DNA of 14,475 nt from contig JAJYXA010000501.1 of the NCBI GenBank assembly GCA_021791235.1, positions 1 through 14,475 on the forward strand. Direction: 5' to 3'. Origin of the DNA: Pseudomonadota bacterium. Lineage in GTDB: Bacteria > Pseudomonadota > Gammaproteobacteria > Burkholderiales > Thiobacillaceae. The translations under genes and the position numbers were made by a program. Positions 5,924 to 13,523 of the stretch are shown here, piece after piece. Under the pieces are notes generated by a model. That model searched no databases, had not been told where the DNA came from, and worked only from the letters and a program-made list of their open reading frames with translations. Positions within the stretch are counted from its first letter, which is position 1; each line of letters begins with the position of its first letter.

Positions 5924-6880
5924 ATGATTCGCGGCGCCGATCTCTCTTCCAAATTCGCGCTCGACGTCCAGGGTGTCAACCAGCTCAAGCTGGAAGCGAA
6001 GCAATCCTCGCCCGAGGCGCTGAAGGCAGCGGCGCAGCAGTTCGAGGCAGTGTTCATGAACATGCTGATGAAGAGCATGCGCGAGGCGACCCCGCAGGAC
6101 GGCATGTTCGACAGCGAACAGACTCGCATGTACACCTCGATGCTCGACCAGCAGCTGACGCAGAAGCTCGCCAGTCGCGGCATCGGCCTGGCCGAGGTGA
6201 TGGTGCGCCAGCTGTCCGGCGCGCTGGCGGTGCCGGTTCAGGGCGAGGGCGTGGCGCCTGCCGGCGAGTCTGCTGCCCAGGGCTTCCCGTTGAATGCCCC
6301 ACAAGGGGATCTCGATGCCCTTTTTGGGTACTCCGATCCACTACACGCTAAAGCGCGTGTGGAGTCGTATGCCCCAGGTCAGGCGACGCCGGCGGTCCCC
6401 GCTCGCGGCGGGGATGTCCCTGCGCACGTTGAATCCTTCGTGCAGCGCCTGCTGCCGCACGCCCAGGCGGCGAGCGCCACGACCGGCATTCCCGCACGCT
6501 TCATGCTGGGGCAGGCGGCACTGGAAACCGGCTGGGGCAAGGCTGAAATCCGCGGCGCCGACGGCCGGAACAGCCACAACCTGTTCGGCATCAAGGCCAG
6601 CGGCGGCTGGACCGGCAAAACGGTCGACATCGTCACCACCGAATACGTCGACGGCAATCCGCGGAAGCAGGTGGACAGTTTCCGCGCCTACGACTCCTAC
6701 GCCGATTCCTTCCGCGACTACGCCAATCTGCTGCGCGGCAACGCGCGCTACCAGAACGTCATTGCGCAGGGGCGGGATGCCGCCGGCTTTGCCCATGGCC
6801 TGCAGCAGGCCGGCTATGCCACCGACCCGAGCTACGCCCGCAAGCTGATGGGCGTGATTAAACAATTTGACCAGGTCTGA
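5924..6880 (+). CDS. flgJ: Flagellar rod cap and peptidoglycan hydrolase FlgJ
   Basis: FlgJ caps the growing rod and, through its C-terminal domain, cuts peptidoglycan so that the rod can pass. The product has 318 residues (Salmonella 316). Residues 1-98 are the rod-binding domain, with EALKAAAQQFEAVFMNMLMK (31-50) and the TPQDGMFDSEQTRMYTSMLD region (56-75). Residues of about 100-167 are a Pro/Ala/Gly-rich linker. Residues 168-318 are a GH73-type glucosaminidase with GIPARFMLGQAALETGWGKA (188-207). Glu201 is the expected catalytic acid, and NSHNLFGIKASGGWTGK follows (216-232); Glu240 may be the second acid. The ATG at 5924 is chosen because the open frame upstream (GTG at 5900) begins inside repeat copy 4. 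The ribosome binding site is weak (TTGGAA region). The linker DNA is rich in palindromes and is listed separately. Confidence 0.96.
   Translation: MIRGADLSSKFALDVQGVNQLKLEAKQSSPEALKAAAQQFEAVFMNMLMKSMREATPQDGMFDSEQTRMYTSMLDQQLTQKLASRGIGLAEVMVRQLSGALAVPVQGEGVAPAGESAAQGFPLNAPQGDLDALFGYSDPLHAKARVESYAPGQATPAVPARGGDVPAHVESFVQRLLPHAQAASATTGIPARFMLGQAALETGWGKAEIRGADGRNSHNLFGIKASGGWTGKTVDIVTTEYVDGNPRKQVDSFRAYDSYADSFRDYANLLRGNARYQNVIAQGRDAAGFAHGLQQAGYATDPSYARKLMGVIKQFDQV
6297..6414. repeat. Cluster of small palindromes in the FlgJ linker coding region
   Basis: Within codons 125-164 of flgJ there are several inverted repeats: CCCC-ACAA-GGGG (6297-6308); ACACGC (6343-6348) facing GCGTGT (6355-6360), flanked by ACTCC (6330-6334) facing GGAGT (6361-6365); and a perfect 7-bp stem TCCCCGC (6396-6402) with GCGGGGA (6408-6414) around a 5-base loop. 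The reading frame stays open throughout, so the palindromes are translated as the linker between the rod-cap and hydrolase domains. This could be an old in-frame repeat insertion or chance in GC-rich DNA. Confidence 0.5.
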
Positions 6881-6890
6881 TCCTGCCGGC

Positions 6891-6917
6891 TCAAGAATCC
6901 GGCGACCCCACCGATTC
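6891..6917 (+). promoter_or_regulatory. Candidate sigma-28 (FliA) promoter before flgK
   Basis: In the 90-base flgJ-flgK gap, TCAA (6891-6894) is followed by 15 bases and then ACCGATTC (6910-6917). The sigma-28 consensus is TAAA, 15 bases, GCCGATAA, so spacing is exact, three of four -35 bases and the CCGAT core match. In enteric bacteria flgKL also have their own late promoter. Position, about 54 bases before the flgK start, is sensible. The match is imperfect and was found by eye. Confidence 0.35.
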
Positions 6918-6970
6918 ACCTGGTGAGAGCCGCAATTCCCTTTTCCCGAAACCACCCCGTGCACAGATAG

Positions 6971-8875
6971 ATGGCCACCAACATTCTCAGTATCGGTCAG
7001 AGCGCCCTCGCCGCCGCGCAGGTAGGACTCGGCACGGCCGGCCACAACATCGCGAATGCCTCGACGCCGGGTTATAACCGCCAGGTGGTGGTGCAGGGGG
7101 CGGCCCTGCCACAGAATTTCGGCTTTGGCTTCCTCGGGCAGGGCACCGAGATTTCCACGGTCAAGCGCATCTACAACGAATATCTGGGCAATCAGGTGCA
7201 GTCTGCCCAGACATCGAAGAGCGGGCTTGACAGCTATTACGCGCAGATCAGGCAGATCGACAACCTGCTGGCCGATCCGGCTTCCGGGCTGTCGCCTGTG
7301 CTGCAGGAGTTTTTCAGCGGAATCCAGGAACTGGCCTCGAATCCGGCGTCCTTGCCCTCGCGCCAGGCCGCCTTGTCGTCGGCCGAAACGCTGGCGTCCC
7401 GCTTCCAGAGCCTGGCCGGCCGACTCGACGAAATCGAGCAGGGCGTCAACAGCCAGGTGCTGTCGAGCGTCAGCGTCATCAACACCTACGCCGACCAGAT
7501 CGCGAGCCTGAACGACGCCATCGGCAAGGCCCAGCGCGCGGCCGGGCAGCCGCCCAACGATCTGCTCGATCAGCGCGACAGGCTGGTACTGGATCTGAAC
7601 AAGGAAATCAAGGCGACGGTCGTCAAGCAGGGTGACGACGGCTACAACGTTTTCATCGGCAACGGCCAGCCGCTGGTGGTGGGCGTGGCCACGTTCAAAC
7701 TCGGCAACATGGCTTCCCCCACCAACCCCGAGAAAATCGAGGTTGCCTACCAGACCCGCAACGGCGACCTGGTGATCATGGGCGAATCGGGGATCGTGGG
7801 CGGCAAGCTGGGCGGCCTGATCGAGTTCCGCAGCAAGACGCTGGAGCCGGCGCAGAACGCCCTCGGGCGGGTTGCCATCGGCCTGGCCGGCACGATCAAT
7901 GCACAGCACCGCCTTGGCCAGGATCTCAACGGTAACCTGGGAGGCGACCTGTTCACGCTCGCTTCACCGGTGGTGAACGCCCATGCGGGCAATAGCGGTA
8001 CGGCCGTCGTTACCGCCAGCATCGGCGACGCCAATGCGCTGACCACCAGCGATTACCGTCTGCGGTACGACGGCGCCAATTACACGCTGACCCGGCTGTC
8101 CGACAACACCGCCACTACTTTTTCCGCTCTTCCGCAGACCGTGGACGGCGTTGAATTGAGCCTCCTCTCCGGTGCCCCCAATCCGGGCGACAGCTTTCTG
8201 GTCCGCCCGACCGTCAACGGGGCGTCCGGATTTGACGTGGCGATCGGCGACCCCAGGCTGATCGCGGCCGCCGCGCCCATCCGCACCGCAGCCACGACCG
8301 GCAACACCGGATCGGGTGTCATCAGCGCAGGCAGCGTAAACACGCCGCCGCCCCCTGACGCCAATCTGCAGCAGCTCGTCACGATCACGTTTACGTCTGC
8401 AACGACATTCGACGTGACGGGAACGGGGACGGGGAATCCGACCGGCGTGACGTATACGCCCGGCGAAACGATTACCTATAACGGCTGGAGCACCGCGATC
8501 AGCGGAGCGCCGGCTCCCGGCGACAGCTTTACCGTCGACGCCAACACCGGCGGGGTCGGCGACAACCGCAATGCCCTGCTGCTCGGCGCGCTGCAAACCG
8601 CCAACACCCTGAACGGGGGCACCGCCACGTATCAGGGTGCGTATTCGCAGATGGTCGGCCAGATCGGCAACAAGACCCGCGAACTCGAAGTGACCGGCAG
8701 CGCGGCCGGAAAATTGCTCTCGGAAGCCACGTTCTCGTTGCAGAACGAATCGGGCGTCAATCTCGATGAAGAGGCGGCCAATCTGCTGCGCTACCAGCAG
8801 GCCTACCAGGCCGCCGGCAAGGTCATGCAGATCGCCAGCGAGATGTTCGACACGCTGCTCTCACTCGGCCGATAA
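6971..8875 (+). CDS. flgK: Hook-filament junction protein FlgK (HAP1)
   Basis: FlgK forms the first junction layer between hook and filament. The product has 634 residues, longer than enteric FlgK (about 547). The N-terminus MATNILSIGQSALAAAQVGL and the signature GHNIANASTPGYNRQ (residues 24-38) are classical. The helical D1 part (about 80-190) includes QEFFSGIQELASNPASLPSR. The C-terminal helix NLDEEAANLLRYQQAYQAAG, then KVMQIASEMFDTLLSLGR, is near consensus. The extra length lies in the exposed middle, where a module with the motif SGAP-x-PGDSF occurs twice (400-409 and 511-520). The segment between the copies is rich in Thr, Gly and Pro. No strong ribosome binding site precedes the ATG at 6971. 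It is likely co-transcribed with flgL. Confidence 0.96.
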   Translation: MATNILSIGQSALAAAQVGLGTAGHNIANASTPGYNRQVVVQGAALPQNFGFGFLGQGTEISTVKRIYNEYLGNQVQSAQTSKSGLDSYYAQIRQIDNLLADPASGLSPVLQEFFSGIQELASNPASLPSRQAALSSAETLASRFQSLAGRLDEIEQGVNSQVLSSVSVINTYADQIASLNDAIGKAQRAAGQPPNDLLDQRDRLVLDLNKEIKATVVKQGDDGYNVFIGNGQPLVVGVATFKLGNMASPTNPEKIEVAYQTRNGDLVIMGESGIVGGKLGGLIEFRSKTLEPAQNALGRVAIGLAGTINAQHRLGQDLNGNLGGDLFTLASPVVNAHAGNSGTAVVTASIGDANALTTSDYRLRYDGANYTLTRLSDNTATTFSALPQTVDGVELSLLSGAPNPGDSFLVRPTVNGASGFDVAIGDPRLIAAAAPIRTAATTGNTGSGVISAGSVNTPPPPDANLQQLVTITFTSATTFDVTGTGTGNPTGVTYTPGETITYNGWSTAISGAPAPGDSFTVDANTGGVGDNRNALLLGALQTANTLNGGTATYQGAYSQMVGQIGNKTRELEVTGSAAGKLLSEATFSLQNESGVNLDEEAANLLRYQQAYQAAGKVMQIASEMFDTLLSLGR

Positions 8876-8890
8876 GGGGATACGAACATC

Positions 8891-9790
8891 ATGCGCGTCA
8901 GCACCCAAATCCTGTTCGAATCCGGCGCCGCCCGCATCGGCGAGTTGCAGTCCGGCCTGCTCAAGACGCAGCAGCAGGTTTCCACCGGCCGTCGCATCCT
9001 CACCCCGGCGGACGATCCGGTCGCCGCCGCGCGTGCGCTCGAGGTGACGCAATCGCAGTCGCTCAACACCCGGTACGGCGTCAACCGCCAGCATGCCAAA
9101 AGCGCGCTCGGCGCGCTGGAAGGCACGCTGGCGAGCGTGACGGCGTTGATGCAGGACGTGAAAACCACCGTCATCGCGGCCGGCAATGGCGCATTGAGCG
9201 ATACCGAACGCGGTTTCATGGCGACCGAATTGCGCGGCCGCTTCGAACAACTGCTGGGGCTGGCCAACAGCCGCGACGCATTGGGCAATTACCTGTTCTC
9301 CGGCTTCCAGACTGCGACCCCTGCCTTCGTCGAGACCGCAACCGGCGCGCAGTATCAGGGCGACCAGGGACAACGCCTGGTGCAGGTGGATACCACGCGC
9401 CAGATGGCTGTCAGCAACCCGGGGCAAGCCGTGTTCCAGGGCGGCGGGCAGGACATGTTCCAGACCCTGAACGATCTCGTCACCCTGCTGAACACCTCCG
9501 GCACCACAGGGCTGGCTGCGGGGCTGGCAACTGCCAATGGCGAGATCGACCTGGCCCTGGACAATGTGCTCACGGTGCGTGCATCGGTCGGCTCGAGCCT
9601 GCAGGAACTCGATGCGCTCGACAGCGCGGGGGAGGATCGCAACCTGCAGTACAGCCAGGCGCTGTCCGACTTGCAGGATCTCGATTACACCCAGGCGCTC
9701 ACGCGGCTCTCGCAGCAGCAGATCACCCTGGAAGCCGCGCAGCGGTCGTTCGTGAAGACAGCGGGCCTGTCGCTGTTCAATTTCATCTGA
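8891..9790 (+). CDS. flgL: Hook-filament junction protein FlgL (HAP3)
   Basis: FlgL is the second junction layer, joining FlgK to the flagellin filament, and is related to flagellin. The product has 299 residues (enteric about 317). The flagellin-like N-terminus MRVSTQILFESGAARIGELQ, then LLKTQQQVSTGRRILTPADDPVAAARALEV, carries the conserved STG-RI-PADDP block at about residues 31-45. The C-terminus DLQDLDYTQALTRLSQQQIT, then LEAAQRSFVKTAGLSLFNFI, is the matching coiled D0 helix. A purine-rich AAGGGGA at the end of flgK acts as the ribosome binding site for the ATG at 8891, 15 bases after the flgK stop. The che cluster begins 7 bases after the flgL stop, so read-through transcription from flgL is likely. 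Confidence 0.96.
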   Translation: MRVSTQILFESGAARIGELQSGLLKTQQQVSTGRRILTPADDPVAAARALEVTQSQSLNTRYGVNRQHAKSALGALEGTLASVTALMQDVKTTVIAAGNGALSDTERGFMATELRGRFEQLLGLANSRDALGNYLFSGFQTATPAFVETATGAQYQGDQGQRLVQVDTTRQMAVSNPGQAVFQGGGQDMFQTLNDLVTLLNTSGTTGLAAGLATANGEIDLALDNVLTVRASVGSSLQELDALDSAGEDRNLQYSQALSDLQDLDYTQALTRLSQQQITLEAAQRSFVKTAGLSLFNFI

Positions 9791-9797
9791 GCTCGCG

Positions 9798-10358
9798 ATG
9801 CGTCCCCATGAGACCCCTGCCGGCGAATTGATGAATGCACAGGTCGTGCGTTTGCTGTCCGACGTGTCCGTTCATGGCGACCGGCATCTGGCCGAAGTCG
9901 AGCGCGATCTGGTGCAGATGGACGTGCTGCTGGACGAGGCGATCAAGAAACTGTGCGCGAGCTTCATGGCGATTCACCACGCAGTCGATCGGCAGCAGGA
10001 GGCTCTGAACGGGCTGCTGGCCGACGGCATGCCGGCGCGCGAGTATGCGGCGCGCGTCGAGGCGCTGCGCGGCGAGATCGACCGGCACGTCGGCGCCGCG
10101 GTCACCGGCCTGCAGTTCCAGGACATGACCAGCCAGCTGATCGGCCGCATGGTGCAGCACCTGGCCGGGCTGCGCGACGTGTTCGGCGCGCTCGATGCGA
10201 ATGGCGGCGTCTTGCCCGAGAGCGGCAACGAAGACCTGCTCGCGATGCTGGGTGACATCAGCGACCGGGTAGGCGCGCGTTGCTCCGTGCTCGCAGGCAG
10301 CGTGCGCAGCACGGTGAATCAGCGCCACATGAACAGCGGCGACCTTGAGCTGTTCTGA
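9798..10358 (+). CDS. CheZ-like protein, probable CheY-P phosphatase
   Basis: This is a 186-residue, mostly helical soluble protein with no signal peptide or membrane segment. Residues 104-117 read GLQFQDMTSQLIGR. This closely resembles the CheZ active-site helix (QDLTGQVIK type), in which Asp and Gln four residues apart act on phospho-CheY; here they are Asp109 and Gln113. The helices before it (20-66 and 80-100) fit the long hairpin of a CheZ-type four-helix bundle. The tail ends GDLELF, an acidic-hydrophobic end that could, weakly, correspond to the CheY-binding C-terminal peptide of CheZ. It lies directly before cheY, which supports the role. It is shorter than enteric CheZ (214) and otherwise divergent, so I give no symbol. 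Similar LQFQD motifs also occur in other chemotaxis-associated helical proteins as I recall, so a non-phosphatase role is possible. ATG 9831 is an alternative start. Confidence 0.7.
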   Translation: MRPHETPAGELMNAQVVRLLSDVSVHGDRHLAEVERDLVQMDVLLDEAIKKLCASFMAIHHAVDRQQEALNGLLADGMPAREYAARVEALRGEIDRHVGAAVTGLQFQDMTSQLIGRMVQHLAGLRDVFGALDANGGVLPESGNEDLLAMLGDISDRVGARCSVLAGSVRSTVNQRHMNSGDLELF

Positions 10359-10407
10359 GCGGACGGAATACCAGATACCCGGATGGAAATGAAAAGCGAG
10401 GGCAACA

Positions 10408-10773
10408 ATGAGTAAAACGATACTTGCAGTGGACGACTCCGGCTCTTTGCGCCAGATGCTGTCCTTCAGCCTGAAGGCCGCCGGCTACGGCGTGATCGAG
10501 GCGGTGGACGGACAGGACGGCCTTGCCAAGGCGAAGCAGCAGAAAGTCGACCTGGTGCTGACCGACCAGAACATGCCGGGCATGGACGGCCTCAGCCTGA
10601 TCAAGGCGCTGCGCGCGATGCAGAACTATAAAACCGTGCCGATCCTGATGCTGACCACGGAGTCGGGCGACGACATGAAGGCCATGGGCCGTGCGGCAGG
10701 CGCCAATGGCTGGCTGGTGAAGCCCTTCGACCCGGCGCGCCTGACCGAAGTGGTGAAGAAGCTGATCGGTTGA
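10408..10773 (+). CDS. cheY: Chemotaxis response regulator CheY
   Basis: CheY is a single receiver domain which, when phosphorylated by CheA, binds the flagellar switch and changes rotation. The product is 121 residues with no output domain. All receiver residues are present: acidic pair Asp9-Asp10, phospho-acceptor Asp53 in VLTDQNMPGMDG, Thr83 in MLTTE and Lys105 in LVKPF. The position equivalent to enteric Tyr106 is Trp102. Asn55 (phospho-site plus two) and Glu85 (Thr plus two) match enteric Asn59 and Glu89, the residues that affect dephosphorylation, which fits a CheZ-type partner. GCGAGGG (10396-10402) serves the ATG at 10408. cheA follows 46 bases later, so the motor-controlling CheY of this cluster is the natural reading. 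Confidence 0.93.
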   Translation: MSKTILAVDDSGSLRQMLSFSLKAAGYGVIEAVDGQDGLAKAKQQKVDLVLTDQNMPGMDGLSLIKALRAMQNYKTVPILMLTTESGDDMKAMGRAAGANGWLVKPFDPARLTEVVKKLIG

Positions 10774-10819
10774 CGAAGCGACGACCGGGCCTGCAGCAGA
10801 CAAATGACGGAGTGAAAAA

Positions 10820-12883
10820 ATGACGATTGACATGAGCCAGTTCTACCAGGTTTTTTTCGACGAGGCAGACGAACTGCTCGCCGAAATGGAGAAGCTGCTG
10901 CTGGCTCTCGACGTGTCCGCGCCGGATAGCGAGGATCTCAACGCGATTTTCCGCGCGGCGCATTCCATCAAGGGCGGTGCCGCCACCTTCGCGTTCACCG
11001 ACATCACCGAAGTCACCCACATGCTGGAGTCGCTGCTCGACCGCATCCGCAAGGGCGAGATGGCGCTGACGCCCGGGCACGTGGATGCCTTCCTGGCGGC
11101 CAAGGATGTCCTGACCATGCAAATGGGCGGCCACCACCATGGATCGGGCGTCGACCAGGATGCGGTCGCAGGCGTATGCCAGCGGCTCAAGGCGCTGTCG
11201 CAGGACATCGCGGAAGCGCCGGCTGCCGCTGCGCCTCCTGCGCCCGCCGCGCCCGAACCCGTCGCCGCGCCGTCTGCGGATGCGGACGGCAATGTCCGTT
11301 TCCGCATCGAACTACCCGAGGTGCCGCAGCGCGATGTGGACGCACTGGCCGCCGAACTGGGTTTGCTGGGGACGATCAGCCAGGAAGTCCTGGCCGACAA
11401 GCGCGTGGTTTTCACCCTGGCCACCAGCGAGAGCCAGGACAACATCGTCGCGATCTGCTCGTTCGTGCTCGATCCGGACGATCTCAGGATCACGCAGGGA
11501 TCGGCGGCAGCCGAGGCAAAGCCGTCTGCCGAAGAACCCGCGTACGGGATTTTCGAAGCGGAGAAGACCGCCGCCGTTCTCCCGGCCCCTGTCGCGGCAG
11601 CCGAGTCCGGGTCCGTTCAGCCGGAAGCCGCCGCGCCGGCGGCCGAGGCCAAAAACCATGGCCGCCGCGCAACCGACAGGGAAGGGGGCAGCCAGGAGTC
11701 GTCCTCGATTCGCGTTGGCATCGAAAAAGTCGATCAGCTGATCAACCTGGTGGGCGAACTGGTCATCACCCAGGCCATGATCGACCAGCGCATCGGCGCG
11801 CTCGATCCCATCCATCACGAACGCCTGCTCAACAGCGCCAGCCAGCTGGCGCGCAATACGCGCGACCTGCAGGAAGCCGTGATGTCGATCCGCATGATGC
11901 CGATGGACTACGTGTTCTCGCGCTTCCCGCGCATGGTGCGCGACCTCGCCGCCAAGCTCGGCAAGAAAGTCGAGTTCGTCACCCGCGGCGCGGCCACCGA
12001 ACTCGACAAGGGGCTGATCGAGCGCATCGTCGATCCGCTCACCCATCTGGTGCGCAACAGCGTCGACCACGGCATCGAAATGCCGGAGAAGCGCCGCGCC
12101 GGCGGCAAGAGCGAGGCCGGCAAACTGACCCTGTCGGCGGCGCACCAGGGCGGCAATATCGTGATCGAGGTGAGCGACGACGGCGGCGGCCTCAGCCGCG
12201 ACAGGATACTCGCCAAGGCGCAGCAGCAGGGCCTGCCGGTGTCCGACACGATGCCCGATGCCGACGTCTGGCAACTGATCTTCGCCCCCGGATTTTCCAC
12301 GGCCGAGGTCGTGACCGACGTCTCCGGACGCGGCGTGGGCATGGACGTGGTCAAGCGCAACATCACGGCGATGGGCGGCACCGTCGACATCCGCTCGGTT
12401 CCCGGCTCGGGCACCACGATTGCCATCTCGCTGCCGCTGACGCTGGCGATTCTCGACGGCATGTCGGTCAAGGTCGGCGAGGAAATCTACATCCTGCCGC
12501 TGGGCTACGTCATCGAATCGCTGCAGCCGGCAGCCGTCGACGTCAAGGAGATCGCAGGCGAAGGCCAGGTGGTCAAGGTGCGCGAGGAATATCTGCCGCT
12601 GATTCCGCTGCATCAGATTTTCGCAATCGCCCCGCGTTTCGCCGATCCGTCGCAGGGCATCATCGTCATCCTCGAGTCCGACGGAAAAAAAGCCGCCCTG
12701 CTGGTCGACGGCCTGGTCGGCCAGCAGCAGGTCGTGGTCAAGAACCTGGAATCGAATTTCCGCAAGGTGGCCGGCATTTCGGGGGCCACCATTCTGGGGG
12801 ACGGCGGCGTTTCGCTGATCCTCGATGTGGCGGCCCTGCTCCGATCGAGCCGCCAGTTGAGCAACGACCCGATTTTTTCCTGA
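10820..12883 (+). CDS. cheA: Chemotaxis histidine kinase CheA
   Basis: CheA autophosphorylates under receptor control and passes phosphate to CheY. The product has 687 residues (enteric 654) with the full domain order. P1 phosphotransfer (1-130) carries His48 in [11 protein letters not shown]2-like docking domain (about 157-225) is flanked by Ala/Pro linkers (132-155 and 228-290). P3 dimerisation (about 295-360) contains [15 protein letters not shown]. The P4 ATPase has the N box [10 protein letters not shown] (409-418), G1 box DDGGGL (453-458), FAPGFST (488-494) and GRGVGM (503-508). P5, the CheW-like regulatory domain (about 545-680), contains [18 protein letters not shown] at 10809-10812 supports the ATG at 10820. 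A His-rich patch GGHHHGSG (103-110) lies at the end of P1. All catalytic boxes are intact, so an active kinase is expected. Confidence 0.97.
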   Translation: MTIDMSQFYQVFFDEADELLAEMEKLLLALDVSAPDSEDLNAIFRAAHSIKGGAATFAFTDITEVTHMLESLLDRIRKGEMALTPGHVDAFLAAKDVLTMQMGGHHHGSGVDQDAVAGVCQRLKALSQDIAEAPAAAAPPAPAAPEPVAAPSADADGNVRFRIELPEVPQRDVDALAAELGLLGTISQEVLADKRVVFTLATSESQDNIVAICSFVLDPDDLRITQGSAAAEAKPSAEEPAYGIFEAEKTAAVLPAPVAAAESGSVQPEAAAPAAEAKNHGRRATDREGGSQESSSIRVGIEKVDQLINLVGELVITQAMIDQRIGALDPIHHERLLNSASQLARNTRDLQEAVMSIRMMPMDYVFSRFPRMVRDLAAKLGKKVEFVTRGAATELDKGLIERIVDPLTHLVRNSVDHGIEMPEKRRAGGKSEAGKLTLSAAHQGGNIVIEVSDDGGGLSRDRILAKAQQQGLPVSDTMPDADVWQLIFAPGFSTAEVVTDVSGRGVGMDVVKRNITAMGGTVDIRSVPGSGTTIAISLPLTLAILDGMSVKVGEEIYILPLGYVIESLQPAAVDVKEIAGEGQVVKVREEYLPLIPLHQIFAIAPRFADPSQGIIVILESDGKKAALLVDGLVGQQQVVVKNLESNFRKVAGISGATILGDGGVSLILDVAALLRSSRQLSNDPIFS

Positions 12884-12926
12884 ACCCGGACAACGCATAC
12901 GGAATGCATTGAAGCAACAGGCATAC

Positions 12927-12931
12927 AAGGA
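12927..12931 (+). promoter_or_regulatory. Ribosome binding site deciding the cheW start
   Basis: AAGGA lies seven bases before the ATG at 12939. The same frame is open to a TTG at 12909, which lacks a comparable site, so the ATG is preferred. Confidence 0.65.
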
Positions 12932-12938
12932 TCCACTC

Positions 12939-13442
12939 ATGACTTACACCACACAGACGCAAACCAGTGCCCAGGCCGCCAGGGAGAGTGCAGGAAACGA
13001 GTACCTCGCCTTCACCCTGGGCCGCGAGGAGTATGGCATCGACATCCTGCGCGTGCAGGAAATCCGGGGCTATGAGCCGGTTACCCGGATTGCCAATGCG
13101 CCGGACTTCATCAAGGGCGTGGTCAATCTGCGCGGCACCATCATTCCGGTCGTCGACATGCGTATCAAGTTCAGGCTGGGGTCGCCCACCTACGATCAGT
13201 TCACCGTGGTGATCGTCCTCAATATCGCGGGGCGGGTGGTGGGCATGGTGGTCGACAGCGTCTCCGACGTGATGACGCTGTCGCCGGAGCAGGTGCGGCC
13301 CGCCCCCGAGATCGGGACGGTGTTCGACACCGATTACCTGATCGGGTTGGGCACCATCGGCGAACGCATGCTGATCCTGGTCGATATCGACAGGCTGATG
13401 TCCAGTTCCGAAATGGGGTTGATTGAAAAAATCGCAGCGTAA
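12939..13442 (+). CDS. cheW: Chemotaxis coupling protein CheW
   Basis: CheW links receptors to CheA in the chemosensory array at the inner membrane. The product is 167 residues, typical for the family. After a polar Thr/Gln-rich leader of about 23 residues comes the CheW fold: [20 protein letters not shown], then [38 protein letters not shown]. The motif VNLRG-x-IIPV-D is the family signature. Later strands include [18 protein letters not shown] and a closing [12 protein letters not shown]. The start at 12939 is chosen for its ribosome binding site; the TTG at 12909 would add ten residues. It lies 55 bases after cheA, and the P5 domain of that CheA is its expected partner. Confidence 0.96.
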   Translation: MTYTTQTQTSAQAARESAGNEYLAFTLGREEYGIDILRVQEIRGYEPVTRIANAPDFIKGVVNLRGTIIPVVDMRIKFRLGSPTYDQFTVVIVLNIAGRVVGMVVDSVSDVMTLSPEQVRPAPEIGTVFDTDYLIGLGTIGERMLILVDIDRLMSSSEMGLIEKIAA

Positions 13443-13450
13443 GTGCGCGT

Positions 13451-13496
13451 AAGCCCGCCAGCTTGTGTGTCGTGATACAGGCAAGTTTCCGGGCTT
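13451..13496. other. Inverted repeat between cheW and the receptor gene
   Basis: AAGCCCG (13451-13457) is perfectly mirrored by CGGGCTT (13490-13496), with an inner CTTG/CAAG pair (13462-13465 with 13482-13485) in the 32-base loop. The right stem is followed by GGTTTAG rather than a run of T, so it is a poor intrinsic terminator. It may be a transcript-processing or partial stop site between the che genes and the receptor gene, or have no role. Confidence 0.35.
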
Positions 13497-13523
13497 GGTT
13501 TAGACAGGAATGAGGTTACCAAC

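Noticed and set aside
4519..6183. Long minus-strand open frame (554 codons) across flgI and two repeat copies
   Set aside because: It is antisense to flgI, and its ends translate the repeat arms (peptides of the HRGTEAQR kind). It has no family resemblance and overlaps clearly conserved genes, so it is a GC-rich shadow.
6396..6418. Stem TCCCCGC...GCGGGGATG resembling the hairpin of some type I-E CRISPR repeats
   Set aside because: It is a single copy inside flgJ with no spacing pattern or further repeats nearby; it is not an array.
6341..7909. Minus-strand open frame of 522 codons opposite flgJ and flgK
   Set aside because: It is a compositional artefact opposite two conserved genes, with no ribosome binding site or motif seen.
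11312..12940. Minus-strand open frame of 542 codons opposite cheA
   Set aside because: It is His/Arg/Gly-rich and lacks domain signals, as expected from the antisense of a GC-rich gene; cheA on the plus strand has all its catalytic boxes.
13450..13477. Possible sigma-28 promoter before the receptor gene (TAAG, 15 bases, GTCGTGAT)
   Set aside because: Only four of eight -10 bases match the consensus, too weak to list as a feature.
13490..13504. Intrinsic terminator after cheW
   Set aside because: The stem is followed by GGTTTAG with no T run and the loop is 32 bases; only the inverted repeat is listed, at low confidence.
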